This document shows positions 11,146 through 22,941 of a DNA stretch of 64,000 nt, in pieces. Every line of letters starts with the position of its first letter. Within the stretch, counting starts at the first letter, position 1. Position numbers and translations under genes: made by a program. The DNA is from Pseudophaeomoniella oleicola. Taxonomy: Eukaryota; Ascomycota; Eurotiomycetes; Phaeomoniellales; Phaeomoniellaceae. The notes beneath the pieces are model-generated. The model saw only the letters and a list, made by a program, of their open reading frames with translations, had not been told where the DNA came from and made no database searches. Location: NCBI GenBank assembly GCA_003868215.1, contig QWDQ01000029.1, positions 248,001 through 312,000 on the forward strand, read 5' to 3'.

Positions 11146-11523
11146 ATCTGGTTTTGGTTTCTGTTTTTGGTTTCTGTTGGTTTTGGATTGGATGACCAAT
11201 TCGAACCAAGTCCGGATGTGTTTGTATGTGTTTAGTGAATACACTGTGTATGAGCAAATTTTTTGGGGGATAAGAGAAGATTAGATTGGAAGATGTATTC
11301 ACGTTGCTACCTAAGGTAGATTGATAATACGTAGAGAGATGTAGAGGGTAATATGAATGGTTTGAATGTATATATACAAAACACATCATCAAAACAAGCA
11401 ACGGGAATCCCTAAGCTTTCTTCCCCTCATCCCTCTCCGCCCTTGTACAGAAGTATAGACAGGAATAAAACCAAAATGCCATGTACATGCACATCTGAAG
11501 ACGGGGGAACACAGGATAACGAA

Positions 11524-14276
11524 TTACATGATGGTGTTCATCACGTTGTTCAAGGCGAGGAGAGCGAATGATCCGCCGACGACGGGGCGGGCGGTGAATG
11601 AAATACCCGTGGGATAGCTGTGAGAAAGGGATGGGTTAGCTTTGGCGGTCAGGGTGATGTGGAAGTGGTGGGATTGGTGGTAAGGAGAGGATTTATGGCT
11701 GAGAGGGTTGGTGATTGATGGGGTAGGATGGTTAGAAGCAAGAGTAACGAAACATGAGGTCAAGAGGTGTGGAGCGACAGAAGGGTAAAATGAACGAAGA
11801 TGAGACAAAACAGTACGACTTACTCCCCATTGCTGGCATCGTATAGATCCGTCAACGCTCGATTAGTAGGCGTATCATTGATCCATCCGACGATCGTGCT
11901 GAAGAATAGTTGCTGCGTACTTGCATCGGCAATTGCCGCACAGAACATTTCCCAATCAACTATTTTCGAACACGTTAGTAACCCAGAAGTAGGAGCAGCA
12001 ATGCAAACAGAAAGAGGACTCACGCTTAGTGTAGGTGTGACGAGTATCAAGTGGAACACCATACTGTAGGTTCACGGTCGGATAGAAAGCTGATTCCATG
12101 GAGTATATCGATCGAGGAACAAGATTCAGATTGAGTTCGGCATCGGCGAAGAGGTTGTATAGCAAACTATAGGAACTGTCATTTCCGTAAGATAGTGTGG
12201 TGTGTGGTCCGAGGGAACTGTTTGATATAGCGAAACTCTGCCATTGTTGAATATAAGAATGGGCAGTGGAGCTGTAGTTCGCAGCATCGGATGTATGACC
12301 AGTCAAGTTGGCAATGGCAGACATTGCTTGAATACCTATGATACCCTTGAGAGCAAGGTTCGTTTGATTTCTAGGCATGTCAGCGATGTTCGACACCAGA
12401 AATCAGCGATACATACGCAAGAGGACCGGCAAAGTCGTCCGTGGAGATTTGAGAAGAGGGGACAAGAGTGTCGTTGATAAGATAGCTGGTCCATTGTTGA
12501 AGTAGGGTGTAATGTTGACTTAGATAAGCGTTGTCACCACTTCGTTGGGCATATGCGAGGGTCATGATGATCATATTCCCACACTCTTCCACAGGCATCA
12601 TTTCGTCATCACCAGCTTCATGACCAGTGGCATTGGGATATGAACTACCAAGATCATGCATGGAGTAGGTGTTGGGATATCTGCCTGATTCTTGATTTTC
12701 ATAGAGTGGATCAAGCAAATATCTGAGAAGTGTCGGGTTTGAGTAAAGTAGGATCGGATGCATCGGAAAGAGAATATCGACAGTATTAACGTTACCATCG
12801 GAACTGATTTCTTTGAGGAAGAGATAGGTACGGTTCGCTGTACCAGCAAGTTGAGTGCCAGCAAATGCTTGACGTGCTGAAAGGGCAGTGATGGTATAAT
12901 AATCACTACCACCCGCGGATGTAGCATCACTTTCAAGTTGAGTGTCGAAACTGTTACCTCTGCTGCTGGCGTATGAATAGTCCCCATGGAAGAAAGATAG
13001 CTATGATGATCAGCAACGGTACCGGATTACGACAGAGATACATACCGCTGCAAGTTCATCGGAGAAGTAATCTGTCCATAGTGACGGTACACTGACGTTA
13101 CCTTGGGCACCGTCAAATTGAACAGCTTGCTCCTGAGCAAGGCCGATGGAGAATAATGTAGATACTGAGCTGGTGCTGACAGAACCAAGGTCGACGGCAA
13201 AAGCAAAGACGGGGTAGTTCGAATCGATGGCCCTGTAATCGGTATCTTGGGTATCATCGAGGATTCCATCCGTTTGGAAATTACCCCTGACAATTGTATC
13301 TTCACCAGATTGGTATGAAAGGTTAGCAGTATTATCCGTAGCCCAGTACCAATTGCCGTATTCAGTCTGATCATTGACTTCCGAGAACGCAAGTTGAGTC
13401 TGACGATAGACTCTATGATATGCAACGCCACCAACGGGCCAGGTTGAAGTCGGAGAGGTTGCACTGGACGTTGCTGTACCTGACGATGAAGCGGTACCCT
13501 GAAGACTGTTAGTGGTTATCAGCTCCGTGACGAATTGGACACCTACAGTCGGCCCAGTTGTCGTGGTGTTGGCAGCAGAACCTTGACGACGATATCCTGC
13601 TTGTCTTGCAGATGGAACCCGTTTCGTAGCTGCGGATGAACCTGTGACACCGTACTCCCATTGTGCTACAGCCGACCGATCCCCAGATACCCATTCTGTT
13701 TAGTCAGCAGATGCAACCCAGGTGACTGTTATCTACTCACCGGCAGAGATATCGGAATACAGCTGCACATCATGATTTGCACCATCGATGGACTCAACAG
13801 CAACGTTCAAATAACTAAAGACCAGCGATTGTCGTCTAAGATCATTAGGAAAGATAGGCGAGTAGAAGGTCACGTTCATCTGGACAAGGCCACCAACATC
13901 CAAGACAAATGTGCTTGTTGATGCGGTATAGACGAAGCTGGTTTGATTGACATTTGTGGTATTTGGTAAGTTACCCATCCATGTAAAAGAAGTGCCGTCA
14001 ACCCTGATTTGTCCTGTCCACCCTGTGACAGCTCCGCTGGCAAAACAGTCAGTAAATTTTCTTCTTTTGTGGAATCACCTACGCCCAAAAAGTTGGCCAT
14101 TCTCCTGCAAGATATCCACCATCGCCGCCGTCACTGCCAACTTCTAACCAAGTGTTCAGATAAGGTGAGCGAGCAGCCAAAGGGATTGCAGGGGGCCTTG
14201 CAGGAGCAAATGTTGAGACTCCATGTGCAATAGCAGCAAAGACCGAAACAGCATATACAATAGTCGAAGTCCACAT
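11524..14276 (-). CDS. gtaA: secreted glutaminase A-type protein, 750 aa
   Basis: Eight exons (14276-14083, 14036-13741, 13695-13547, 13498-13046, 13000-12417, 12370-12024, 11959-11824, 11617-11524), all in phase. A signal peptide (about residues 1-20) precedes FAPARPPAIPLAARSPYL, the typical start of mature fungal GtaA. Conserved blocks include VGGVAYHRVYRQTQLAFSEV, DLGSSYPNATGHEAGDDEMM and the C-terminal YPTGISFTARPVVGGSFALL. By family knowledge the architecture is DUF5127, DUF4965, then DUF1793. Characterised Aspergillus members hydrolyse L-glutamine to glutamate outside the cell; many homologues are uncharacterised, so activity is inferred. The 48-nt intron at 13499-13546 is a multiple of three without a stop, so retention would insert 16 residues. 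The last intron (206 nt) is the only long one. It is about 60 aa longer than the A. oryzae enzyme, partly from a Ser/Thr-rich insert near residue 215. Confidence 0.9.
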
Positions 14277-16740
14277 GGTGATAAGCATACAATAATAACA
14301 CACAAGACTGGAGGTCAGGACGCAAGCGACGAAAGAGTGACGCAATAGCAACGAAGAATTGAAAGAACGGTTTCGTTTTGAGGGAATACATATCTGTCCA
14401 ACAGGACGATGCCTGGGTAGATATGTAAAGCATTCTCCTAGACTGAACAAAATCGTGCACAATACAAGGCTCTGTCCAACAGGATCCCGAGATGTAAAAT
14501 GGATCCGTCTAACTGCCAACAAAATTTCCGGTCAGGAGTATATCAGTCATGGGTATAGGCATTCCACGAATAGGAGATCCAACATAAGATTGAGGACATC
14601 AGAGAAGCGATTTCTCGTCAGGCGCGTCGGCTGAAAGACCTGCATGAAGAGCACGCGTTCCGACCACAGGAAATTGGCCATGGGCGCGTGAATGAATCAG
14701 GAGGCTCTTCCATAAGATTAGAGATGGACAAGGATAAAGCAGGTACATAGAGACGGAATATGGCATATGTGTGCTGAAGGCGCCATCGACTTACCGTTGC
14801 ATTCACTCACCCAGATAGTCAGCATGGAGGGGTAGAGACCCCGGAAATGATGAGCCATCATGGGATCTGATTCGACACGATGGTCTCACTTGACCTGAGC
14901 AAATCTCAACGCTATTATAAGCAAGGGGTTTCTCAAATTGCTTCCCTCCTAAGCATAGTCTCGTTAGGTGCAGAAATAGCAGCAACAAGAGGGAATCATT
15001 GACAAAGGGGAGAAGTTTAAGCTGAGGTATGGCATCGTACCTGACGACTGAGGGGTATTGCCTCATCGTGGGGCTCCACCATATCCATGTCCGGGAGTCA
15101 GATCGGGAGGACCTAGAGTAAGATAACTCATTGCAGCAAAGGCCACTGTCTGGTCGATATCGATGCTCCCCTAATTCTTCTCTTGGGATGGTGTGCTGTA
15201 AAAAAGATGATTGGGTTATCAAGTCGCCCAGTCCAAAATACGAAAAACATAGCATTGTCTATTATGCAGATTCTTGCTTTTTGGTCATTTAGTGTCAGGG
15301 GATGAATGGCTGAGAGGAGAGCAAGGGATCAGCTCTGAATTGTTGGCAATGCATCAGCCACACCTCAGGAGGCCACATCCAAAGGCACCACGTAGATCAG
15401 ACGGCTCGTTAGTAACCTGTATAGTCACTTTCTTCTCAATGGTAGCATGATTAAATACCTGGCAGCGGCTTTGAAGGAGCCAGTTCTTGCGGATGGGAAT
15501 CAAGTGTGGTCAAAGTACCAAAACGTGAAGAGATCGATATCGAGGAAGCACAGAGACTCGGAATAGATAAACCACCCGCCAAACGTGTTATGATCTATCC
15601 ACGCGGGCACCCGTTCAGTCCCCATGAAACCCCGCAAAATGTTGGTCAGCGGGGAGCATCAATCTAATTAACGACAATTTCTTCTCGTCAACATCTTTTC
15701 ATCTCCCCAGCCTAAACTCCGCACGTCTTCTTCATGTACCTTAGTCTGGCAGTTTCTGTGCCCAGATAGCCATACACTTCTAAAGGAGCCGAAGTACCGA
15801 CCTAACGGAAACCCTTAACAGTACACTCTTTTCTCTGGGGCAGCTGTCCCTTGTGGACACAAATATCTCAATCTGTACTTTACTGTGGCCTATTGGCGTC
15901 GGTCTCGAATGTTGTGCTCTCTCAGGTAGGCCAAAAGAGAGCATGCCAAAGGCGGTGGAAGCGAGTCAGCCGTTTCGTCTCATGATCTGCCATTCTCGTT
16001 GACTTCCACGTCGTGTTACCCATAGCGACAGCATCTCCATTATCATGTGCTTTCCTCTGTCAGCTGTTCTAGTGCTGGTGGAGGGATTCTCATCTAATGA
16101 AATCACTCCAGATTCAGCGAGCCATTGACCTACAACCGTGTTCGTTCCGGATCACTACCAATGATGCATTGTCAAATTATAGATGACACCTCTCTCGTTT
16201 ACCGCAATATTTTGGAAATGCCCAAGTACCAAGGCGTCACTATCCTTGCAAAGTACGGGCGTTCTGGTGTTCCAGTAGCGAGGGAGACAGACCTAGGTAG
16301 TTGAGAGGAGTATCGTACAATACCACAGAAAAAGATCTATATATCTATCAGAGTAGAGTTACAAAAGTGTATCATTCCCTTCCTGTTCTCTTTTGGTATC
16401 CTGAATAGGAGAGTGCATCCCGTCAAAGTAAAGCGTATTCGTACAAGGATTATGTTAGTTGACCGTCGTACAGCCCCTACACAAAGTAGTGAGATGCCAC
16501 TCCATGCTTTGAAGGGTATGAGGATGACAAATCGATCTTAAAGAGAATCCGGTGGAGGTGGTGAGGGTGGTTTGAGCTGATATGAATGTCGAGATAGGTG
16601 AGGCCGCTGTGGTTAGTGACTGAGATTGAATTCGGATCGAATGGGGACTGCAGATGTAGAGCCTGATCTTCATCGTGTAAGATCTTTTCCCATCCATCAT
16701 GCAAGGCATGAGATTTGTGCCTGCTCCGGCGCATGCTGGA
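14277..16740. other. 2.5-kb region without a recognised gene
   Basis: Lies upstream of the glutaminase gene and downstream of COQ5. The longest frames (e.g. 14803-15255 minus) have no recognisable domain, poor codon character and no matching splice sites. It presumably carries the glutaminase promoter. Confidence 0.45.
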
Positions 16741-17744
16741 CTATGACTCGAGAGGTTTGACACCCTTATGAATGGCAGCGATACCATCCGTTAGATTCTC
16801 CCAGGCCGGATCAGGCGTGATGAACCCAGCATCTCTAATCATCTGCGCCCACTCCTCTTGACTCGGGAACTGCTCGATGCTCTCAACCAAATATTGATAA
16901 CTGTCTCTATCGCCTGCCACCAATTGTCCAATGGTCGGTATCGCACTGAAACTCCATCTTTTGTATACGGCATCGAAGACCGAGTTTTGGACTTTGCTAA
17001 ATTCTAGGCATGCAAAGACACCGCCGGGTTTGAGGACTCGGAAGGCTTCGCGGAGAGCTCGAGGTTTATCGGTGAAGTTGCGGATGCCGAAGGAGACGGT
17101 GTAGAGATCGAAGGTGTTATCTGGGATGGAAGGCATAGATTCGGCGTTGGCTTCCATGAAGGCGAGACGTGGGGTTTCGCCATATGGTGTCTGCAGAGCG
17201 CGCTTGCGGCCTTCTGCTAGCATGTCTGGATTGATATCTGAAATTGTGACTTTTGTGTTCAGATCGCCATTGATATTGGTGGCATGATCCAACATCCGAA
17301 AGGCAATGTCGCCAGTCCCGCCAGCTACATCAAGGATATTCCAGCCCCGTTGAGAGGAGAGGTGGTCGGAGGACGATAGGGTAACGGGAGAGCCAGGATT
17401 GATGGAGCGAACGAAGTGATCTTTCCAGAGACGATGAATACCGAGTGACATAAGATCGTTCATGGTATCGTACGAAGCGGCGACAGAACTGAACACTTCG
17501 CCCACTGTAAACACATTAGAATCTGAAATGACCGCAGAGATGTTACAAGCATACCCTTGCTCTCCTTGAGCGATTCGGCGATCGTTTGGAAACCGAAGTG
17601 CGTAGTCTTTTCATTGTCGGATTTTGTCCCTCGATCCTGTCGAAGAGGAGCTGAGGAGACAAATGTACGACACGCCCCTACCGAGGCAGATGTTGACCGC
17701 CGACAAAGCGGCCGGAGACCCCTCCACACTATCTTCGAAGACAT
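16741..17744 (-). CDS. COQ5: 2-methoxy-6-polyprenyl-1,4-benzoquinol C-methyltransferase, mitochondrial
   Basis: Exons 17744-17555 and 17504-16741 (50-nt intron) encode 317 aa. COQ5 methylates C5 of the benzoquinol ring in ubiquinone synthesis using SAM, in the mitochondrial matrix as part of the CoQ synthome. The first ~40 residues are basic and Ser/Arg-rich, as expected for a mitochondrial presequence. THFGFQTIAESLKESK joins across the splice to VGEVFSSVAASYDTMND, the UbiE/COQ5 N-terminal signature. SAM motif I reads DVAGGTGDIAF (~115-125), and the second UbiE signature region contains FGIRNFTDKPRALREAFRVL. Its start codon lies 240 bp from that of the divergent BCKDH E1-alpha gene. Confidence 0.97.
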
Positions 17745-17984
17745 CGCTATATCGCCTGTTCTGGACCAGGTTCATCTAGCAGCGGAGTTTGGCTTCGGAA
17801 CAATTTCGAGATAATTCGGTTGAGTTTCTCAATTCGGGAAAACGTTGATAGATAAAATGCCGATAATAACCGTACCCGCAATTACCCCAGATTCCTACGA
17901 AGTAGTAACTTATATCTATTGAGGGGACACTCTCAGGCTTCCTCTATACTATTCCGCCTACGAAATGGGAGGCAACTGCTCAAT
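17745..17984. promoter_or_regulatory. shared divergent promoter COQ5 / BCKDH E1-alpha
   Basis: Only 240 bp separate the start codons of two oppositely transcribed nuclear genes for mitochondrial enzymes, so both promoters must lie here or extend into the genes. An imperfect palindrome TACGAAGTAGTA occurs at 17896-17907. Confidence 0.6.
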
Positions 17985-19430
17985 ATGGAATCTTCGGTGT
18001 CAAGAACACTGAAGCATTGTCTGAGGCATCCTTATATAAAGCACAGGTGTTCGTTGCTGGCGATAAATGCGTCACGAATACATCTCGCAGGGCAAATAAG
18101 ATGGAGCTCCGTGTCACAAAGACCGGGTTCGGATAGGTACGTACCTCGTCTGTCCATGTCTAGCGAACGAATGAGATAATGATCTACCTGCAGAGTACAT
18201 TTCCCAGGAGCGGTCAATAGCAAGTTTACCACCACGATGTCTTTTGAGCGACCATCTACCCGTCCTACTATTCCAACGTACCGGATAATGGATTCTGAAG
18301 GTCACATCGTCGATCCTGACCACAAACCGGATGTACATCCAGAAGAAATCATTCACTGGTACAAGACGATGCTTCAGGTTAGTATCATGGATATCATAAT
18401 GTTCGAAGCACAACGACAAGGTCGTATCACCTTTTATATGGTGTCAGCAGGCGAAGAGGGTATCGCGGTGGGCAGTGCTTCAGCATTGACACCCGATGAT
18501 GTTGTATTTGCCCAATATCGAGAGCCAGGAGTTTTTGCGTATCGTGGATACACGCTCAAGGAATTCATGAGCCAATTGTTCGCCAACAAGTACGATACCG
18601 GGAAAGGCAGGAATCCACCAGTCCATTACGGCAGCAAGAAATTAAATATGCATAATATTTCCAGCACATTGGCAACCCAATTACCTCATGCGGCAGGTGC
18701 AGCATACGCGGTGAAGATGCAGGGCCTGCATGATCCCAATAGGCCAAAAAGAGTCGTGGCATGCTATTTCGGCGAAGGTGCTGCTAGTGAAGGGGACTTC
18801 CATGCCGCCCTTAACATTGCTTCAACGAGACATTGCCCAGTTATATATATTTGTCGTAACAACGGCTTTGCTATATCAACACCAACCCTCGAACAGTATA
18901 CCGGCGATGGGATTGCCAGTCGAGGTGTGGGATACGGTATCGACACGATCCGGGTAGACGGCAACGACATCTTCGCTGTTCGACAAGCCACCCTTAAAGC
19001 TCGAGAAATGGCCTTAGAGGATGGAGGGAAACCTATACTGATTGAGGCAATGAGCTACCGTGTCAGCCACCACAGTACAAGCGATGATAGCTTTGCATAT
19101 CGAGCCAAGGTCGAAGTTGAAGAATGGAAAAGAAGAGACAATCCTATCACGAGACTGAGAAAGTGGCTGGAAGGGCAGGGACTGTGGAGTGAAAAACAGG
19201 AACAAGAAGAAAGGTCAACGATACGGAAGGAGGTGTTAAGGGAATTTTCGGCTGCCGAGAAGGAGAAAAGGGGTCATTTGGTCAACCTCTGGACCGACAT
19301 GTATGAGAAACTGACTCCAGAAGCAAAGACTCAGATCGAGGAACTGCGAGACGTTATTGAAAGATACCCGGATGAGTATGACTTGAGCGAATTCGAAGGA
19401 GGGATTGACAGTCTGAAAAGAGTTTTCTAA
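17985..19430 (+). CDS. BCKDHA: 2-oxoisovalerate dehydrogenase E1 subunit alpha, mitochondrial
   Basis: Exons 17985-18136 and 18194-19430 (57-nt intron) give 462 aa. It is the thiamine-diphosphate-binding alpha chain of the branched-chain 2-oxoacid dehydrogenase, which oxidatively decarboxylates keto acids from Val, Leu and Ile. Exon 1 carries a basic presequence. The join yields FPGAVNSKFTTTMSFERP, as in the family. The ThDP/Mg motif begins at GEGAASEGD (~244-252) and ends at RNNGFA. The regulatory loop YRVSHHSTSDDS (~336-347) holds the serine equivalents phosphorylated by BCKD kinase in animals. Absence of pyruvate-dehydrogenase features and the long N terminus separate it from PDHA. An out-of-frame ATG at 17965 overlaps the start. 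Confidence 0.95.
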
Positions 19431-19506
19431 TACCCGTCTCATCAGCTGCGAATTTCAAGCCTCTTTATAGTCGCATCTATGACTGCAATTCAAATAATGT
19501 CACATC
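19431..19506. terminator. 76-bp convergent 3' boundary
   Basis: Only 76 bp separate the stop codons of the BCKDH E1-alpha gene and GPI16, so their 3' UTRs probably overlap. AT-rich motifs (AATAATG, CTTATT) on both strands are plausible processing signals. Confidence 0.5.
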
Positions 19507-21349
19507 TTATTCAACCTTCTGTGTCTTCCCAGCGAACTTTTCTTTGATTGCGAGAATGCGTGCCTTAATGATAGTTTTGAACTGCTTGGGTGCAAATCCT
19601 TGGACTTCATCCACCCCGACAAATCGTCGGACAAGGATGTTGTAAATGCTGCCGAATGCCAGGGCCATAACAGTGCTCGTCAAAATAATGACATTGTAAG
19701 GCATGCTGAAATCCGGTGTAGGCAATGGCAACAACAAACTTGTAGTTCTGACGAATACATCTGCGCTCCCAGTCGTGTCGGTCTGGTTTAACACTCGAAT
19801 GACTGCTGGGGCAACATTGAAGCCTCTATTTGCATCCGGGGGGTATTCCGTATACCGTAAAACAGCCTTTTCAAAATCATATGTGAGGGTCATGGTGCTG
19901 GCAGGTGGGATGGATAGAATCAGTTCAAGCTGAGTCCCACGTTCGCGATCAATAGCTGGGCGATAGTACATCTCGTTTATACCCTGCCATGGATATGGAA
20001 ATTGAGTCTCCGAAATCTCCGCGCTCAATGTATGGATGAATGGACGCATGAACCAGGGCAACGACTCAAAATAGACAAACTCAACAGGCTCAGTTGGCGA
20101 AGGGTTCACCAGTAATGTACGGATCCCACCTCTTGCTGCCCCGTGACCCGTTATTGTTCTTTCCGCATGAACGAGCTCGTGGCGCAGATTGATTTGTTTC
20201 TCGTGTTCTTCTTCTAGAAGACTGATGTCGAACTTTTCCTCGGGTAGAAGATGGTAGCAACGATGCTCAGGAACTCCGGGGCGCGACTTGATTTCAAAGG
20301 CTCCGGAAGAAATCAAGGCCTTACGAGAATGAGGAATATTGACACAGACTGGCTTGGCATTTGGTCCTTCCTCTTCGACAAGGGGACAGGAACCTGTGAT
20401 TGGTCGGCCGAACAAATCTTGCAAAGACCAGGGCACATTCGAGCTGACCGGTCTTGGGTAGCAGGTATCATGAGAGTTGTAGGGTTTGCTTTCATCACAG
20501 ACCAATTGATCAGACGGAACAGGACGTGGTATGGGATCCCCATGAGGTCGCTTTGACCGATCGATGTCCAAAACCATATCTAGACTCTGCTGGATCTCCA
20601 CCAAGCAATCATCCCTATCAGACGGACAAACAGGTCGAATATCAATGGCCATAGTTTGCCATGAAGCGTCGAAGACCTTATGCCCATCTAGTAAACTAGA
20701 GATACCGGCTTTACCCTTACACGGTAACAGTTTCAAAAAGGGTGTCAGATTTTCTGTACACACGACTTCACCGGGAAGTACTCCATGAAGCAGGTGTAGA
20801 TTCCCCTCTGCATCTGCGTGATTTCCTTTCGCGCCAAACGTGACGACAGGCTTAGTTGTTCTTGTCGAATCCACAAAGTTGAGCGAAGCACAAAACAAAC
20901 CGGACAGCAACTGTGTCAGAGACGTCCACCTATCAAAAGCTCTGTATAACGTCAGTCTCAAGGATGCTGCGTATATTGTGCAGTCCATACTCCTCTTCTG
21001 TATCGGCTTCTATCCATGCCCACAACTCAACCCCTGTGCCACCCTCTTTCGTTCCATTCCATGGTCTGGAGCCCCAAGTTTCTGCATCCCATCGTCCGGT
21101 TGAGAATCTCAAGTGAAGTTCTTTCGTGTGAACATGTTGCAATATCTGACCCAGTGACCGAGGAAAGAAGCGGAAGTTCTGTTGCTCGAAGGCGCTCAAA
21201 GTTTCATTGCTTCGAAAATCGAAGGATGCGAGCAGGGAACCTAGAGGCAGTGGTTGTAAAGTCAGGCGTTCATGATAATCGGACAAAGCTGATGCAGAAA
21301 TGCTCAAGAACGCCAGTACTGCACAGCACCATAATAAGAAGCGTGACAT
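19507..21349 (-). CDS. GPI16: GPI transamidase subunit GPI16 (PIG-T)
   Basis: Exons 21349-20991 and 20941-19507 (49-nt intron) encode 597 aa. GPI16/PIG-T is a core ER subunit of the complex that attaches GPI anchors to proteins and pairs with the Gpi8 protease. A signal peptide (MSRFLLWCCAVLAFLSISASA) precedes the luminal domain. ELWAWIEADTEEE joins to AFDRWTSLTQLLSGLFCASL across the splice, the most conserved stretch of the family. The luminal part contains the SRPLLVEE-like and NLRHELVHAERTITGHGAARG regions. One transmembrane helix (VIILTSTVMALAFGSIYNIL, ~550-570) is followed by a short basic tail. I chose ATG 21349 because the frame upstream has no ATG. The promoter is shared with LUC7. 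Confidence 0.95.
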
Positions 21350-21587
21350 GCCGTCATGTCTACACACTCCGTGAAAAAGAGTCGAATACAAGGATCATGT
21401 CGAGAGTTATTGACACGATTATCGCAGATCTAAGGGTCTCGGTCTAAGCTTCGTTTGTCGGAAATCTGGGGTAGGTAAGGCAACTTTTTCGGTCCGCGAA
21501 GTGCGACGAACACCAACTTCGCATCATCTTTTCTCGCTCACCAGAACACCACACCGTGTCGCATAACATAGAGCAGTTGCCTTCAGT
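21350..21587. promoter_or_regulatory. shared divergent promoter GPI16 / LUC7
   Basis: 238 bp between divergent start codons. The LUC7-proximal half is CT-rich. No specific factor site assigned. Confidence 0.55.
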
Positions 21588-22543
21588 ATGGCCGCCGAAC
21601 AGCGCAAGCTGCTCGAGCAGCTCATGGGAGGTAACAATTGCCCACCCTTACACACTCGACCCGCTTGCTAACACCCTCCGTAGATCAGTATAACGGCCCA
21701 GGTGCAGGATCGCGCAACGCCAACCTCACTCTTACAGATCCCAAGGTCTGCCGCTCGTATCTAGCTGGAACGTGTCCCCATGATCTCTTCACGAACACGA
21801 AGCAAGATCTGGGCCCGTGCCCCAAGGTCCATTCTGAGAACCTGAAAATCGAATACGAAGGCCTCCCTCCTGCTGAACGAAGTGCCAAATATGGCTTCGA
21901 ATACGACTACATGCGAGACATGCAAAAATACATCGACGATTGTAACCGACGGATAGACACTGCTCAACGACGCCTAGAGAAGACACCCGATGAAATTCGT
22001 CAAACCAACGCCCTTCTCAAGACCATTTCCGACCTCGCTAAGACCATCAACACTGGCCTCTTAGAGATCAGCATCCTCGGCGAAAGCGGCGCCGTAGCCC
22101 TCGCATGCTCCGAATTCTACAAAGTCCGTCAAGCGAAACACGCCAAAGAGTCTGCAGAAAGAGAACTCAAGGCATTATCCGACACCTCAGGGCCAAGTGG
22201 ACACCAAAAGCTCCAAGTTTGCGACGTCTGCGGCGCGTACCTCAGTCGTTTGGATAACGACAGACGACTGGCGGATCACTTCTACGGCAAGATGCATTTG
22301 GGATACGCACAGATGAGAAAGACGTACGAGAGCTTGCAGAAGGAGTTGAAAGGCAGACCTCCCCCGGCGAGAAACGAGGACGGCCCCGTCGGACCAAGAG
22401 GTTACGGCGACGACGGTTACGAGGGCGGCGGTGGCGGTGGTGGATGGGGTGGTAGAGGTGGCTACGGTGGTAGAGGAGGAGGATTCAGGGGCAGAGGTGG
22501 AAGAGGTAGAGGAGGTGGAGGTGGAGGCTATGGAAGATGGTGA
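21588..22543 (+). CDS. LUC7: LUC7-like U1 snRNP splicing factor
   Basis: Exons 21588-21630 and 21684-22543 (53-nt intron) encode 300 aa. LUC7 is a U1 snRNP protein that helps select 5' splice sites. The N terminus MAAEQRKLLEQLMG joins to DQYNG, the family start. The first zinc finger (CCCH type) spans VCRSYLAGTCPHDLF to GPCPKVH (~40-75). A coiled-coil segment follows (~95-180). The second finger (C2H2-like) is VCDVCGAYLSRLD to HFYGKMHLGY (~203-235). The tail after ~250 is glycine/RGG-rich instead of the RS-rich tail of many animal homologues. RGG tails bind RNA and are often arginine-methylated; that is family knowledge, not shown here. Confidence 0.96.
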
Positions 22544-22941
22544 CCATGAAACCAAGCTCTATCTTTCTTGCTTGCGTTTCCTCGTTTTGTTGCTTTCTGC
22601 ATAGCGTGGCGTTAATTAATGACAGTCCGGTCGAATGGGAAGAGATCAAATCGGAGCCTATGGGAAGCGTGGGTAGCGGAAATGGGAAAAATTCGATCTC
22701 CCAAGAGCAGCAGTGTAAGTTCTTCATTGATCCATTTTCTCCCGCAGATATTACTATTGTTAGTTGTATCAAATTAGATGTATGATTGATATAGATTGGG
22801 TATCTCGATATTTTCCGTCTTCGCGTATCTTCTATCCAAAGCACTCGAACACCCCAGTATTAATAATAAGATAAGAATATACTCGATCCTTCAAGGAGCC
22901 ACCATCCAATTCAGACTCACACCTGCTATGTCCAATTACCT
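22544..22941. other. convergent intergenic region LUC7 / RGG protein
   Basis: 398 bp between convergent stop codons, AT-rich in the middle, no gene seen. Confidence 0.5.

Larger units (their letters stand above)
10715..11523. other. convergent intergenic region, C-rich
   Basis: Separates the 3' ends of ADE13 and the glutaminase gene. Strongly pyrimidine-rich from 10790 to 11050, including four C-runs at 10878-10902, then a GTA microsatellite. No gene seen. Confidence 0.5.

Noticed and set aside
14803-15255. 150-aa minus-strand open frame
   Set aside because: No family resemblance and unusual composition; no second exon found.
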